A DNA stretch of 64,000 bases from Oscillospiraceae bacterium (GTDB taxonomy: Bacteria > Bacillota > Clostridia > Oscillospirales > Ruminococcaceae), in NCBI GenBank assembly GCA_017828975.1, contig JAGAJN010000011.1, forward strand, positions 41,601-105,600. Direction: 5' to 3'. Of the stretch, positions 39,304 to 49,127 are shown in pieces (the stretch's first letter is position 1; every line of letters starts with the position of its first letter). The notes beneath the pieces were generated by a model. The model saw only the letters and a program-made list of their open reading frames with translations, did not search any database and was not told the origin of the DNA. Both the position numbers and the translations under genes were made by a program.

Positions 39304-39696
39304 TTAACTATCTGCCGATGATCTTTTCAGCTCCGAAAGCTCCATTATCCTTGCAACACGCCTTTTCAGCACCGCAGGAACGATGGGCTTTGCGATAAAA
39401 TCCTCCGCCCCAGCCTCAATACAGCGCAGCTTGCTTTCTTCGGAGGTATCGGCGGTCATAAGCATAACGGGAATGTCCGCAAATCCCTCCCGCCGTATCT
39501 CCGAGATAAGCTTAAACCCGTCCATTTCGGGCATAAGCACGTCCGAGATAATAAGGTCGGGCGTCTTTACCGAAAGATATTTCAGAGCCTGCGCCCCCGA
39601 AGCTACGGGAGTGACCGAATATTCTTCACCCGACAGCAGCGCCTTTATTTCCGCAAGGATTGTGCGGCTGTCGTCCACAAGCAATATTTGTTTCAT
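39304..39696 (-). CDS. Single-domain response regulator (CheY-like receiver)
   Basis: 130 residues, one receiver domain: acidic pair LLVDDSR near residues 8-9, phosphoacceptor Asp in LIISDVLMPEMDGF (about residue 53), Thr in LMTADTSEESK, Lys in FIAKPI. No output domain. Its start overlaps the kinase stop by four bases, so it is the likely end-point of the phosphorelay, or a shuttle to other proteins. Confidence 0.94.
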   Translation of the reverse strand: MKQILLVDDSRTILAEIKALLSGEEYSVTPVASGAQALKYLSVKTPDLIISDVLMPEMDGFKLISEIRREGFADIPVMLMTADTSEESKLRCIEAGAEDFIAKPIVPAVLKRRVARIMELSELKRSSADS

Positions 39697-42350
39697 AAGC
39701 TGTCCTTTCTCAATATTTCTGCCGCTTCATCGTAGAAAAATCCCGACATTTTCTCGGAAGCCGCAAGCACTCTGTCAAAGGTATCCTCATCTAGGCGGAA
39801 CTCCAGCAGCTCGGAAAGCTCCTCGCCGTCGGTATGAGGCTTTCTGCCGGGCTTTGAGCAAACCTCCCTGAGAGCCTCCAGCAGACTGCGGTAGCCCGCC
39901 GTCAGCTTCCTGCCGTCCGACTCGATGAACGCATAATTACCCGTCCTTGCCGCAGCCTCATGCCTTGCCGCCTGCTCGGAAAGCTCGGAAGCGCCGATAT
40001 TTGCCGCCGTGCTTTTCAGAGAATGAGCCTCTATCATATAGTTTTTCCAGTCCTTTGCGTCAAGCAGCATTTCCAATCGCTCGCACTTGTAGCTGCCCTC
40101 GCTGTAAGCCGCAGCCAGCAGTTCACGGTAAATTTCCGCACTGCCAAGCCTTTCGGCAGCCTTGTCTGCGTCCACGCCGGGAATATGTATCCCTGTTTCC
40201 ACCGAAGCGAAAACACCCGTCTTTTCGGGCGGACGGATAAGCTGCTTCACCCTCGGGATAAATTTCAGCATTATCTCGTTGAGCAGCTCGGGGTCGATGG
40301 GCTTTGCAAGGAAACCGTTCATTCCCGATGCAAGGAACATTTCGTCCACGCCCTTGATAGCGTTTGCGGTAAGAGCCACGATGGGAACTGTCTTTGCCGT
40401 CGGGACATGCAGCTTTCTGATAAGCACAGCCGTTTCAACGCCGTCCATATCGGGCATCATATGGTCCATGAATATAAGGTCGAAGCTCTCGCCGTCCTCC
40501 ATGAGCCGCACAGCGTCCTCACCGCTTGAAACAAGCACGGACTGCGCCTCATAGCGGTCGAGAAAGCCCTTTGCCACCTTGAGATTGGTCTCATTGTCAT
40601 CGACTACCATAATTCTCGCCTCGGGGCAGCGGAAGCGTTCATATTTCGGTGCCTTTTCCATCAGCCGCTGCCTTATGCCGTTGTTTACGAAGGGGCAGAG
40701 GGAAAACAGCGTAACGGGCTTTCTCAGCACAAAGGTGCTTTCCAGCCTTTCCTCGGCAGTCAGCTGAGTTTCGGGGTTGGTCATTGCCGTGCAGACAACG
40801 TCCTTTATCCTGTCCCCAAGCCCCTTGACCGATCTTCCGTAATCGGCATGGTCGTACAGCAGATGATCCGACCTTCCCTTGAACTCCACCCTTTCGATGT
40901 CCGCAAAATTTTCCGTGATAACGTAGTCCGCACCCAGGCTGTCAAACAGCTTGTCCAGACCTTCGCGGTAATAGGGGTTTTTCTCCAGTATGAAATATCT
41001 GCCGCCGCTGAATATCTCCTTGTCAATGCAAGGCGAAAGGTCGGGACACCTTTGAAGCAGCTCGACGGTAAAGGTCGTGCCCTTGCCGTAAACGCTCTGC
41101 ATAGTGACGCTGCCGCCCATCATTTCCGCCAGACGCTTTGTGATAACAAGCCCAAGCCCCGTACCCTGAATGGTGCGGCTCTTCTTGCTGTCCACCTGAG
41201 AAAATGCGTTGAAAAGCTTCTCCTTGTCCTCGTCCTTTATGCCGATACCCGTGTCGGAAACACGGAAGATAAGCCTTGCCTGCCCGGAATTTTCCCGCTT
41301 GAAGGAAACGTCCAGCGTTATCTTTCCCTTTTCGGTAAATTTCACGGCATTTCCCAAAAGATTGAGAAGTATCTGCCTGATACGCACCTCATCTCCCACA
41401 AACACCGACGGTATATCGGGAGAAGCATTTACCACAAAGGTGACATTCCCGCCCTTCAAACGGGAATTTATCATATTCTGAACGTCATTCACCGTGGAAA
41501 ACAGCATATATTCCGACTCGGAAAGCTCCATTTTTCCCGCATCTATCTTGGAAAAATCCAGAATATCGTTGATAATATCCAAAAGACTGCCCGCCGAGGT
41601 GCGTATAGTTTCAAGATATTCGGCGTTGGACTCGGACATTTCCTCCCTTGACATCAGCTCAGCCATGCCGCAGATAGCGTTCATAGGTGTTCTTATTTCG
41701 TGGGACATATTGGCAAGGAAGTCGGACTTTGCCTTTGCCGCAGCCTCCGCCTCGTTCTTTTTGATCTCCACCACACGCAGGAGATATTCCACATTCTGCG
41801 TCTTTTGAGTAGCGATAAGCACCTGCCTGTTGTTCCAGCTGACAAGGACGGTTATTATCATCATTCCGATAAACATTACCGCCGTCCTGAGCAAAAACGG
41901 AAGGATAGCCATTCCGCGGCTTAAAACATATTCGGGGAAAAACGGCGCACAGATAAGATAGACCAGCGCAGTAAACGCTATTTCCAGCCTTGCCAGCCGC
42001 AGGTCACGGGACAGAGAGGTGACGCACATGGCAGTCAGGAACACTCCCTGCATTATCCCCAGCGTCTGACGGTAAAGCGCATATACCGTGATAAGCGACA
42101 TCATCGCAAAGCCCGTGATATAGTACTGCACGTCCGCAGACACCCTTTTGCTGTACACGGGGATAAGCAGCACCGCAGGCACTCCCGCAAAAATCCCCGC
42201 TATCGCCATATTCTGTCCCTGAACAAAAAAGAGCACCGCAATTCCGAAGCTGAATATCGCCATTATCCAGAAAATAAGCTTGGAGATAAGCTGCTTTGTC
42301 CTTTCCGAGCGCAGATCCTCGCCCTTTTTATCGTAAAATGAACCTTCCAA
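39693..42350 (-). CDS. Hybrid sensor histidine kinase with receiver and HPt domains
   Basis: About 885 residues. Six or so membrane helices form the N-terminal sensor; then come HisKA (SHEIRTPMNAICGM), an ATPase domain (N-box NAVKF, FRVSDTGIGI, GTGLGLVITKRLAEMMGG), a degenerate receiver, a full receiver (MVVDDNETN, FMDHMMPDMDG, FLAKPI) and an HPt domain (AHSLKSTAANIG). The open frame begins at 42404, but its first codons lie inside the -10 box. A TTG at 42350 after GGAAGTGA is the better start, though uncertain. Signal unknown; two membrane-phosphorelay genes in one operon. Confidence 0.9.
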   Translation of the reverse strand: MEGSFYDKKGEDLRSERTKQLISKLIFWIMAIFSFGIAVLFFVQGQNMAIAGIFAGVPAVLLIPVYSKRVSADVQYYITGFAMMSLITVYALYRQTLGIMQGVFLTAMCVTSLSRDLRLARLEIAFTALVYLICAPFFPEYVLSRGMAILPFLLRTAVMFIGMMIITVLVSWNNRQVLIATQKTQNVEYLLRVVEIKKNEAEAAAKAKSDFLANMSHEIRTPMNAICGMAELMSREEMSESNAEYLETIRTSAGSLLDIINDILDFSKIDAGKMELSESEYMLFSTVNDVQNMINSRLKGGNVTFVVNASPDIPSVFVGDEVRIRQILLNLLGNAVKFTEKGKITLDVSFKRENSGQARLIFRVSDTGIGIKDEDKEKLFNAFSQVDSKKSRTIQGTGLGLVITKRLAEMMGGSVTMQSVYGKGTTFTVELLQRCPDLSPCIDKEIFSGGRYFILEKNPYYREGLDKLFDSLGADYVITENFADIERVEFKGRSDHLLYDHADYGRSVKGLGDRIKDVVCTAMTNPETQLTAEERLESTFVLRKPVTLFSLCPFVNNGIRQRLMEKAPKYERFRCPEARIMVVDDNETNLKVAKGFLDRYEAQSVLVSSGEDAVRLMEDGESFDLIFMDHMMPDMDGVETAVLIRKLHVPTAKTVPIVALTANAIKGVDEMFLASGMNGFLAKPIDPELLNEIMLKFIPRVKQLIRPPEKTGVFASVETGIHIPGVDADKAAERLGSAEIYRELLAAAYSEGSYKCERLEMLLDAKDWKNYMIEAHSLKSTAANIGASELSEQAARHEAAARTGNYAFIESDGRKLTAGYRSLLEALREVCSKPGRKPHTDGEELSELLEFRLDEDTFDRVLAASEKMSGFFYDEAAEILRKDSL

Positions 42351-42392
42351 AATTTCACTTCCATTCAAACGTTCACATTTCCAATTAATAAT

Positions 42393-42421
42393 ATTATATC
42401 GCAAAATTAATATTTCGTCAA
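42393..42421 (-). promoter_or_regulatory. Promoter of the hybrid kinase operon
   Basis: Minus strand TTGACG (plus 42416-42421), 17-base spacer, TATAAT (plus 42393-42398). The predicted start near 42386 excludes the longest reading frame of the kinase. Confidence 0.85.
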
Positions 42422-42442
42422 TAGGTTTTTAGGAAAAATTTT

Positions 42443-42545
42443 ATACTAAACGCCATTAGAATTATGGAGAAGAAATCGGCACAAAAGCTTGCGCCTATGT
42501 GGTTTTGTGCCGAGAGATTCCCATAATTCAATGAGCGCTTAGTAT
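42443..42545 (+). repeat. 103-bp hairpin element, copy 2
   Basis: Same length as copy 1 (5188-5290). The ends ATACTAA / TTAGTAT and the tip CACAAAAGCTTGCG...GTGGTTTTGTG are shared. The arms between them (for example GAATTATGG / CCATAATTC, and TCGGCACAAAA / TTTTGTGCCGA) differ from copy 1 but pair with each other. It lies between the divergent kinase and DAGK-like genes. Confidence 0.75.
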
Positions 42546-42747
42546 TTTAACATTTTAATGGAAAATGTCTGAAACGTTTTTGTGCAAATTCGGAACTTTA
42601 TCGGGAAAAGCTTACCGCCCCCGAAATCCTTCCCGTTAAAAAAACGTTTAGTTATTAATTCCAAAACGCTAAAAAATCCGTGTGATAAAATACATTTTGT
42701 TGTGTTACAATAAAATAGAATAACATTACGTAAAGGGGGCGGAAGCG
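42546..42747 (+). promoter_or_regulatory. Upstream region of the DAGK-like gene
   Basis: Contains an AAAACGTTTAG word near 42647 and an extended -10, TGTTACAAT (about 42704-42712), about 35 bases before the GTG start. No gene is seen. Confidence 0.5.
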
Positions 42748-43680
42748 GTGCGTCATATTTTCATTATAAATCCGCTGGCGGGAAAGACAGATGCCGGCGA
42801 AAGAATGCGCAGAAGCATTGAAGAGGTCTGCGGAAAATACGGCATTGAGCCGCTTATCTGTATCTCCGAGCACGAGGGCTATGAGCGGGAAATGACCGCA
42901 AAGATGATCTCCTTTTTCTCAAACGAGATGATCAGGATATACGCCGTTGGCGGCTCGGGCTCCCTTTTGAACGTGATTTCGGGCATAACCGATTTTGGCA
43001 GCTGCGAGGTCGCATTCTGTCCCGTGGGGCTGACAAATGGTATTCTCAAAAGCTTTGAGCCCGCCGAAGCATTTTCATCGGTGGAGGCGCTTGTTACGGG
43101 AAATCCCCGCAAATTAGACCTACTGGAGCTTTCAAACGGACTTTGCGTCCCAAACTGCATAAGTCTGGGCGCAGGCAGCACGACGGAGAGGAAAACGCCC
43201 TTTATGGAGATCGCAGCACTCATAAACCCCACTTTGCCCTACCGTATCGCTGTACTGTCCGACCTGATGCTGAACAAGCATTACAGCTGCACCATTACCG
43301 CAAACGGCGTGGATTACAGCGGAAATTACATCTTAGCCGCCTGCTTTAACGGACGCTGCCTTGGCGGTGACCTTTCACCCGTGCGCAATGCCGTCCCCGA
43401 TGACGGTATAATGGACGTCCTGCTGGCGGAGGAAATGCCGTTTGCGGACAGAAGGCGGCTGTTCTCAAGCTTTGCGGACATCTCCCCGGGGAAAACGGGG
43501 CAGAAGATACATATGATACGCACCGCAAAGCTGGATATTACCGTAAACGACAGCAAGCCTTTTTTCCTGAACTGCGACGGAGAAGCAATACCTATGGAGC
43601 GGAATTCCTTTTCCGTCCGTCTGCTGCCCGGCAAGCTGAAATTTGTGGTGCCAAGCGGAGTTAAAATTACTTGTATTTGA
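42748..43680 (+). CDS. Diacylglycerol kinase-like lipid kinase, divergent
   Basis: 310 residues with the two-domain DAGK fold: FIINPLAGKTDAGERMRRSIEE at the N-terminus, a middle nucleotide region AVGGSGSLLNVISG and PVGLTNGILKSF, and the C-terminal DDGIMDVLLAEEMPF and NCDGE. The key GGDGT loop reads GGSGS, and the usual GTxND reads GLTNG, so ATP or magnesium binding may be altered or lost. The start is GTG, after GGGGGCGG. Heads an operon with queF and dusB. Confidence 0.85.
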   Translation: MRHIFIINPLAGKTDAGERMRRSIEEVCGKYGIEPLICISEHEGYEREMTAKMISFFSNEMIRIYAVGGSGSLLNVISGITDFGSCEVAFCPVGLTNGILKSFEPAEAFSSVEALVTGNPRKLDLLELSNGLCVPNCISLGAGSTTERKTPFMEIAALINPTLPYRIAVLSDLMLNKHYSCTITANGVDYSGNYILAACFNGRCLGGDLSPVRNAVPDDGIMDVLLAEEMPFADRRRLFSSFADISPGKTGQKIHMIRTAKLDITVNDSKPFFLNCDGEAIPMERNSFSVRLLPGKLKFVVPSGVKITCI

Positions 43681-43695
43681 TCGGAGGAAAATAAA

Positions 43696-44193
43696 ATGAC
43701 AGGTAGAACCAAAAACGAGACCGAGGGCGTTACTCTCCTCGGCAATCAGCATACGAAATATCCCGACGACTACGCCCCCCAGGTGCTGGAAACCTTCGTG
43801 AACAAGCACCCCGATAACGACTATTTCGTGAAATTCAACTGCCCCGAATTCACCAGCCTTTGCCCCATTACGGGACAGCCCGATTTCGCCTGCATAACCA
43901 TTTCCTACGTCCCCGACGTGAGAATGGTGGAGAGCAAATCATTGAAGCTGTATCTGTTCAGCTTCCGAAATCACGGCGATTTCCACGAGGACTGCGTAAA
44001 CATCATTATGAAGGACCTTATCAAGCTGATGGACCCGAAATATATCGAGGTATGGGGAAAATTCACCCCCAGAGGCGGAATTTCCATCGACCCCTACTGC
44101 AACTACGGCAGACCCGGCACAAAGTGGGAGCAGATTGCCGAAAACCGTCTTGCCAACCACGACCTATACCCCGAAAAGGTGGATAACCGCTAA
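43696..44193 (+). CDS. queF: NADPH-dependent 7-cyano-7-deazaguanine reductase (preQ1 synthase)
   Basis: 165 residues. Reduces preQ0 to preQ1 in queuosine synthesis. Catalytic Cys is in [15 protein letters not shown] and the QueF box is [22 protein letters not shown]. The gap after the DAGK-like gene is 15 bases, and the stop overlaps the dusB start by one base (TAATG). The preQ0-making genes lie 3 kb away on the other strand. Confidence 0.97.
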   Translation: MTGRTKNETEGVTLLGNQHTKYPDDYAPQVLETFVNKHPDNDYFVKFNCPEFTSLCPITGQPDFACITISYVPDVRMVESKSLKLYLFSFRNHGDFHEDCVNIIMKDLIKLMDPKYIEVWGKFTPRGGISIDPYCNYGRPGTKWEQIAENRLANHDLYPEKVDNR

Positions 44194-45170
44194 TGGACTT
44201 TGTGAATATCGGCGGCGTTCTTATCAGGAAAACTGCCGCACTTGCACCCATGGCTTCGGTGGCTGACAGGGCTTATCGTACTGTCTGCAAGGAGTACGGC
44301 GCTGCTTACGTCGTTTCGGAAATGATCTCCGCAAAGGGGCTTTGTTACAGCGACAAAAACACCGAGGAGCTTTGCATTGTCACCGATGAAGAGCGTCCCA
44401 TGGCTCTCCAGCTTTTCGGCGATGACCCCGTTTATGTGGCGGAAGCGGCGAAAAAGCTGATGAAGTATAAGCCCGACATTATCGACATAAATATGGGCTG
44501 TCCCGTGCCAAAGGTTGCGGGAAACGGCAGCGGTTCTGCCCTGATGAAGTCGCCCGTAACAGCGGCAAAAATAGTCGAAGCGACTGTGAATGCCGTACCC
44601 ATCCCCGTAACGGTAAAATTCCGTCTTGGCTGGGACGAAAACAGCATAAACTGCGTTGAATTTGCAAGGCTTATGGAAGAAAGCGGCGCAGCGGCAGTTA
44701 CCCTCCATGCACGTACGAAAGCGCAAATGTATCACGGAACCGCCGACATCAGCTACATCAAAAAGGTCAAGGACGCCGTAAATATCCCCGTTATCGGCAA
44801 CGGCGACATTCAGTCCCCCGAGGACGTCAAGCGAATGTACGACGAAACGGGCTGCGACCTTGTAATGATAGGCAGAGGGACCTACGGCAGACCCTATCTC
44901 TTCAAAATGACCGAACATTACCTTGAAACGGGCGAGCTTCTCCCCGAACCGACCCAGTTGGAACGGGTGGACATTATGCTTCATCACATTGAAATGATGG
45001 TGAAAAACAAGGGCGAATACTCCGCCATGCGTGAAGCCCGTGCCCATGCGTCCCACTATATAAAGGGAATGAAGGGCGCAGCGGAATTCCGCAGACTGTG
45101 CGGAACTTTATGCACCTTGGACGACCTTTACAGGCTTGCAGATGAAGTCCGCAAAAAGGCAAATGAATGA
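44193..45170 (+). CDS. dusB: tRNA-dihydrouridine synthase
   Basis: 325 residues, FMN enzyme that reduces uridines in tRNA. It shows LAPMASVADRAYR, QLFGDDP, INMGCPVPKVAGNGSGSALM with the catalytic Cys, TLHARTKAQMYHGTAD and GNGDI. The usual Gly-Ala after VxGxG reads NGSGSA, within family variation. Translationally coupled to queF, so two tRNA modification steps share one transcript. Confidence 0.95.
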   Translation: MDFVNIGGVLIRKTAALAPMASVADRAYRTVCKEYGAAYVVSEMISAKGLCYSDKNTEELCIVTDEERPMALQLFGDDPVYVAEAAKKLMKYKPDIIDINMGCPVPKVAGNGSGSALMKSPVTAAKIVEATVNAVPIPVTVKFRLGWDENSINCVEFARLMEESGAAAVTLHARTKAQMYHGTADISYIKKVKDAVNIPVIGNGDIQSPEDVKRMYDETGCDLVMIGRGTYGRPYLFKMTEHYLETGELLPEPTQLERVDIMLHHIEMMVKNKGEYSAMREARAHASHYIKGMKGAAEFRRLCGTLCTLDDLYRLADEVRKKANE

Positions 45171-45176
45171 AAAATA

Positions 45177-45219
45177 ACGGCTGCTGTCGATTACAAAATC
45201 ACCGACAGCAGCCGTTTTT
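45177..45219. terminator. Terminator after dusB
   Basis: Perfect 13-bp stem ACGGCTGCTGTCG / CGACAGCAGCCGT followed by TTTTTA. It also stands at the end of the converging symporter gene. Confidence 0.95.
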
Positions 45220-45228
45220 ATGGAAAAA

Positions 45229-46647
45229 TCAATTCTCTTTTTCTTTTCGGAAATATTCGTTGGTTTCCCTCGCCACAACACCGCTGAGTGCCAGCAGCGC
45301 AATGACGTTCGGAAGCGCCATCAGACCGTTGAAAATATCCGCGATCGTCCATACCGCCGCAACGGTCATATAAGGTCCGATAAATACGGCAAGTATGTAA
45401 AGCACCTTGTAAACAACGGTTGCGGTTTTGCTTCTGTTTGTGAGATATTCAAGGCAGCGTTCGCCGTAATATTCCCATCCGAGGATAGTTGTAAATGCAA
45501 AGAACACCAGACAAGCCATCAGAATAAATGTGCATACACCGTCGGGCAGGAAGAAAAGTCCCTTTTCGTAAGCGTCCGCAGTGACCGCAACGCCCTCTAA
45601 GGCTTCATTTTCCCAGGAACCCATCATTACAATGCTGAGTCCCGTCATTGTGCAGATAACGATAGTGTCGATAAATGTTCCCGTCATGGTAACAAGTCCC
45701 TGACGGACGGTGTCATTCGTCTTGGCGGCAGCGGCTGCAATAGGAGCAGAACCCAGACCCGCTTCGTTGGAGAATATTCCTCTGGCAACGCCCTTCTGAA
45801 CTGCAATCGCAATGGAAGCACCGACACCTCCCGCAACAGCCCTTGCGCCGAACGCATCGGCAACTATCTCCGCAAATGCAGCGGGCAGCAGCTTGATATT
45901 TGAAATAATTAGCGTCAGACAGGCAACAACGTAGATTATCGCCATAAACGGAACGACTACCTGCGATACGCCGGAAATTCTTTTCAGTCCGCCGATAACC
46001 ACAAGCCCCGTGCAAATTGTCAGCACGATTCCCGTAACGATAACCGAGATGGAATAGTCATTGCCAAGGAGATTGACCGTGTTCGCCTTGTCGGGGTCAA
46101 AAAACCCCTGAACAGCCGAAGCAATGCCGTTTACCTGAGAAAATGTTCCGATACCGAAAAGTCCCACGCAGGCACCGAAAAACGCAAAGATCTTTGCAAG
46201 CCATTTCCACTTTGCGCCCATACCGTTTTCTATGTAGTAGAAGGGTCCGCCGAGAACGTGTCCCTCGCTGTCGATAGTACGGTATTTTATGGCAAGGAAG
46301 CCCTCTGCATATTTGGTAGCCATACCCAAAAGAGCGGCTATCCACATCCAGAACAGCGCACCCGGTCCGCCCGACAGAACGCCGATAGCCGTAGCAACGC
46401 CCACAATATTTCCCGTTCCGATGGTAGCCGAAAGAGATGTACACAGCGCACCGAAGCTGGAAACCTCGCCGTGGCCGCCTTCCTCATTCTGCACCATAAA
46501 TTTCAGCGCACGCCCCAGCCTTCTGAACTGAACTCCACGCAGACGCACCGTCAGAACAATACCCGTTATGAGTATCAGCGCAATTAGCGGTACACCCCAG
46601 ACAATATCATCTATCTGCCTTAATACCTCACCTATCTTTTCCCACAT
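45229..46647 (-). CDS. Sodium:alanine symporter (AGCS family)
   Basis: 472 residues with about ten membrane helices. The family segment GSGNIVGVATAIGVLSGGPGALFWMW (here with TGTGNIVG), GIFSNEAGLGSAPIAAAAAKT and EYYGERCLEYL are diagnostic. Imports alanine or glycine with sodium. ATG at 46647 is chosen because GTGGGTGAT precedes it; four more codons are open upstream. Single gene. Confidence 0.95.
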   Translation of the reverse strand: MWEKIGEVLRQIDDIVWGVPLIALILITGIVLTVRLRGVQFRRLGRALKFMVQNEEGGHGEVSSFGALCTSLSATIGTGNIVGVATAIGVLSGGPGALFWMWIAALLGMATKYAEGFLAIKYRTIDSEGHVLGGPFYYIENGMGAKWKWLAKIFAFFGACVGLFGIGTFSQVNGIASAVQGFFDPDKANTVNLLGNDYSISVIVTGIVLTICTGLVVIGGLKRISGVSQVVVPFMAIIYVVACLTLIISNIKLLPAAFAEIVADAFGARAVAGGVGASIAIAVQKGVARGIFSNEAGLGSAPIAAAAAKTNDTVRQGLVTMTGTFIDTIVICTMTGLSIVMMGSWENEALEGVAVTADAYEKGLFFLPDGVCTFILMACLVFFAFTTILGWEYYGERCLEYLTNRSKTATVVYKVLYILAVFIGPYMTVAAVWTIADIFNGLMALPNVIALLALSGVVARETNEYFRKEKEN

Positions 46648-46728
46648 AAAAATTATCACCCACTAAAGAAAAATAACAATCTTATTCTACCATATTTTCC
46701 GTAATATGTCAAGAAACTCCACTTTTCA

Positions 46729-46744
46729 CATTTAATTCAACACT
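46729..46744 (-). repeat. Heptad TGTTGA cassette, copy 4 (1 unit, includes the queC stop)
   Basis: Minus strand GTGTTGA followed by ATTAAATG. The TGA of the unit is the stop codon of queC. Confidence 0.7.
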
Positions 46745-47420
46745 GTAAAGCGGGGTCGGAAACGCCGTTTTCCGCAAAAGCCTTTGCCCTGTCAATACAA
46801 GTTCCGCATTTTCCGCAGGGGACGTCGCCGCCCTCATAGCAGCTCCAGGTCAGCTCATAGGGAACGCCCAGATCAAGACCCATTTTCACAACGTCCGCCT
46901 TGGTTTTTGAAACAAAGGGCGCTTCTATCCTTACCTGATTTCCGCTGCCGACCCAGATAGCCTCCGCCATAGCATTGTTGAACGCCTCGGAACAGTCGGG
47001 ATATGCGTTGCCCGCAGCATCGTCGCTGTGTGCGCCGTAGTAGATGACCGAGCAGCCCCTTGAAATTGCAATAGCCGCCGCCGAGGAGATGAACAGTCCG
47101 TTTCTGAAGGGCACATAGGTGGAAACGGGAGAACCGTTCGTTTCTTTAAGCTGCTCCGCATAGCTTTCGTGTGGGACCTCCTCCGACGAGCCTTTCAGCA
47201 GAGAACAGTCGGAAAATCTGAACATTTCCGACAGGTCAAGCTCATAAAGCTCCACGCCGTAGTGCTTCGCCACAGCCCTTGCGGAGTCTATCTCCTTGGT
47301 GTGCTTCTGTCCGTAGCTGACAGACAGTGCCAGAACATTTTCGCTGCCGTACTTATCCACGGCAATGCCAAGGCAGGTGGTGCTGTCCACGCCGCCGCTG
47401 AATAAAACTAATGCTTCCAT
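46737..47420 (-). CDS. queC: 7-cyano-7-deazaguanine synthase
   Basis: 227 residues. Makes preQ0 from 7-carboxy-7-deazaguanine, ammonia and ATP. It has the PP-loop LFSGGVDSTTCLG at the N-terminus and the zinc motif SCYEGGDVPCGKCGTCIDRAKAF at the C-terminus. Last gene of the queD-queE-folE-queC operon. Confidence 0.97.
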   Translation of the reverse strand: MEALVLFSGGVDSTTCLGIAVDKYGSENVLALSVSYGQKHTKEIDSARAVAKHYGVELYELDLSEMFRFSDCSLLKGSSEEVPHESYAEQLKETNGSPVSTYVPFRNGLFISSAAAIAISRGCSVIYYGAHSDDAAGNAYPDCSEAFNNAMAEAIWVGSGNQVRIEAPFVSKTKADVVKMGLDLGVPYELTWSCYEGGDVPCGKCGTCIDRAKAFAENGVSDPALQC

Positions 47421-47453
47421 AATTTTTGCTCCTTTACATTATATTCGGAAAAA

Positions 47454-48035
47454 TCATCTTGTCATCATAAACAGCCTGTTCTGCATATCTCCGTCCGTTT
47501 CAAACCGTCCCCGAAGAGTAGTTGTCAGGGTCTTTGCGGAGGGCTTTTTGATTCCCCTTGCGGTCATACAGCTGTGATTTGCCGAGATGATAACGGCAAT
47601 ATCCTCGGAACCGGTTATCATCTGCATAATCTCCGCAATGTCCGAACCGATGCGCTCCTGAAGCTGCAAACGCTTTCCCACCATATCGCAGATACGGGCA
47701 ATTTTGCTAAGCCCGATGACCTTTCCCTTGGGGATATATGCGACCGTCGCCTTCATATCGTACATCAGCGCCATATGATGCTCGCAGTAGCTGAAAAACT
47801 CAATGTCCCGCACAATGACCATATCATTTGATGACGAGGAAATATCCTCCTCAAAGGTCTTGTCGAACATCTCCGCAAGCTCCTTATTGGTGTAGTTCAT
47901 ACCGTCAAAGACCTCGCAGTACATTCGGGCAACACGGTCGGGAGTGTCCCGAAGCCCCTCTCTGTCGGGGTCGTCACCCAAGGCTATAAGCAGTCCCCGG
48001 ATATGCTCCCTGACTGCATTCATATCTATTGCCAT
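47454..48035 (-). CDS. folE: GTP cyclohydrolase I
   Basis: 193 residues. Opens GTP to dihydroneopterin triphosphate, the first step for both folate and queuosine. It shows the zinc residues in [10 protein letters not shown] and the C-terminal Cys in [15 protein letters not shown]. Within a queuosine operon it probably supplies QueD, two bases after the queE stop. Confidence 0.97.
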   Translation of the reverse strand: MAIDMNAVREHIRGLLIALGDDPDREGLRDTPDRVARMYCEVFDGMNYTNKELAEMFDKTFEEDISSSSNDMVIVRDIEFFSYCEHHMALMYDMKATVAYIPKGKVIGLSKIARICDMVGKRLQLQERIGSDIAEIMQMITGSEDIAVIISANHSCMTARGIKKPSAKTLTTTLRGRFETDGDMQNRLFMMTR

Positions 48036-48037
48036 TG

Positions 48038-48703
48038 TTATACTCCTTTCTCATTAGGGTCCCAGATAAATTTGTGAAGCTGCAGCTGCAAATTAACGCC
48101 GCAAAGCTTCCTTTCTTTCATAAATTCCACCATATCCTTCGGGTCAATATTTCCGAATACGGGGCTTAAATAAACGTGACATTTTCCTATCAGACCGTAC
48201 TCGTCAATGATTTCCGAAGCCCTTATCAAGTCCTCGTGCGAACCGCAGACGAATTTCACCGTGTCGCAGGATCTCAGCAAATAAAAATTTTCTGTCCGCA
48301 TAAGCTGTTCCATTCCCGAGGACGGCAGCTTGTAATCCATGGTTATGAGCGGGCGGTTTTCCATAGCGTCCGCAGCGGAAATATCGGCACTTCCGTTGGT
48401 TTCAATCTCAACGCTCAGACCCGCTTTGCAAAGTGCTTCGAGAAGCTTTTCGACATTGGGGTGAATAAGTGGCTCGCCCCCCGTCAAGGTGACATTCTCA
48501 AAGCCCGACGCCCTTACCCGCCCGCAAATCTCTTCGGGGGACATTTCCGTAAACTCCGCATCGGGGACATTCGCCCACTTGGTATCGCAGTAGGAACAAT
48601 TCAGGTTACACCCCTTCAAGCGGACAAAAACCGCAAGCTGTCCCGCCCGTGTTCCCTCACCGTTTATGCTTTCAAAAATCTCACAGACCTTTAACTTATC
48701 CAT
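48038..48703 (-). CDS. queE: 7-carboxy-7-deazaguanine synthase (radical SAM)
   Basis: 221 residues. The radical-SAM cluster motif [13 protein letters not shown] is preceded by [22 protein letters not shown], the QueE signature. Converts 6-carboxytetrahydropterin to CDG. Its start overlaps queD by eight bases. Confidence 0.96.
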   Translation of the reverse strand: MDKLKVCEIFESINGEGTRAGQLAVFVRLKGCNLNCSYCDTKWANVPDAEFTEMSPEEICGRVRASGFENVTLTGGEPLIHPNVEKLLEALCKAGLSVEIETNGSADISAADAMENRPLITMDYKLPSSGMEQLMRTENFYLLRSCDTVKFVCGSHEDLIRASEIIDEYGLIGKCHVYLSPVFGNIDPKDMVEFMKERKLCGVNLQLQLHKFIWDPNEKGV

Positions 48704-49127
48704 TGTTATCTACCTCGTAAACGGCGCAGTTTTCGGGAGTTTCGTACACCTTCACCCTTGTTACGGGAAATCCCGCTTCGGACAGCTTATCAAAGAAATA
48801 TTTCGAGAAATTCTCCGCAGTGGGACGGAAATCCACCTCATTCAGCGCAAAATCCTCCGCCAAAAGCGCAGACAAGGTTTCGGGCTTTAACGAACCCTTT
48901 TCATAGATAAGGGAATGGTCAAGCCTGTCCGCCTCGGCTTTCAGAAATTTTTTGAAGCTGCCGAAATCCGTGACCATACCTCTTTCCTGCGGGTCGTCCC
49001 TGAGATTTTCCGCAGCAATATCCGCAGAAACTACCCACCTGTGACCGTGGATATTCCTGCATTTTCCGTTATATCCGAAAAGAAAATGCGCCGCATCAAA
49101 ATGCGCTTCCGAAGTTATTTTGTACAT
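48696..49127 (-). CDS. queD: 6-carboxy-5,6,7,8-tetrahydropterin synthase
   Basis: 143 residues of the PTPS fold. Zinc-binding His are in FDAAHFL and NIHGHRW, and catalytic residues in the DHSLIYEKG segment; the final EVDNNG is typical. First gene of the operon, with GGAGGTAG before the ATG and a structured leader upstream. Confidence 0.95.
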   Translation of the reverse strand: MYKITSEAHFDAAHFLFGYNGKCRNIHGHRWVVSADIAAENLRDDPQERGMVTDFGSFKKFLKAEADRLDHSLIYEKGSLKPETLSALLAEDFALNEVDFRPTAENFSKYFFDKLSEAGFPVTRVKVYETPENCAVYEVDNNG

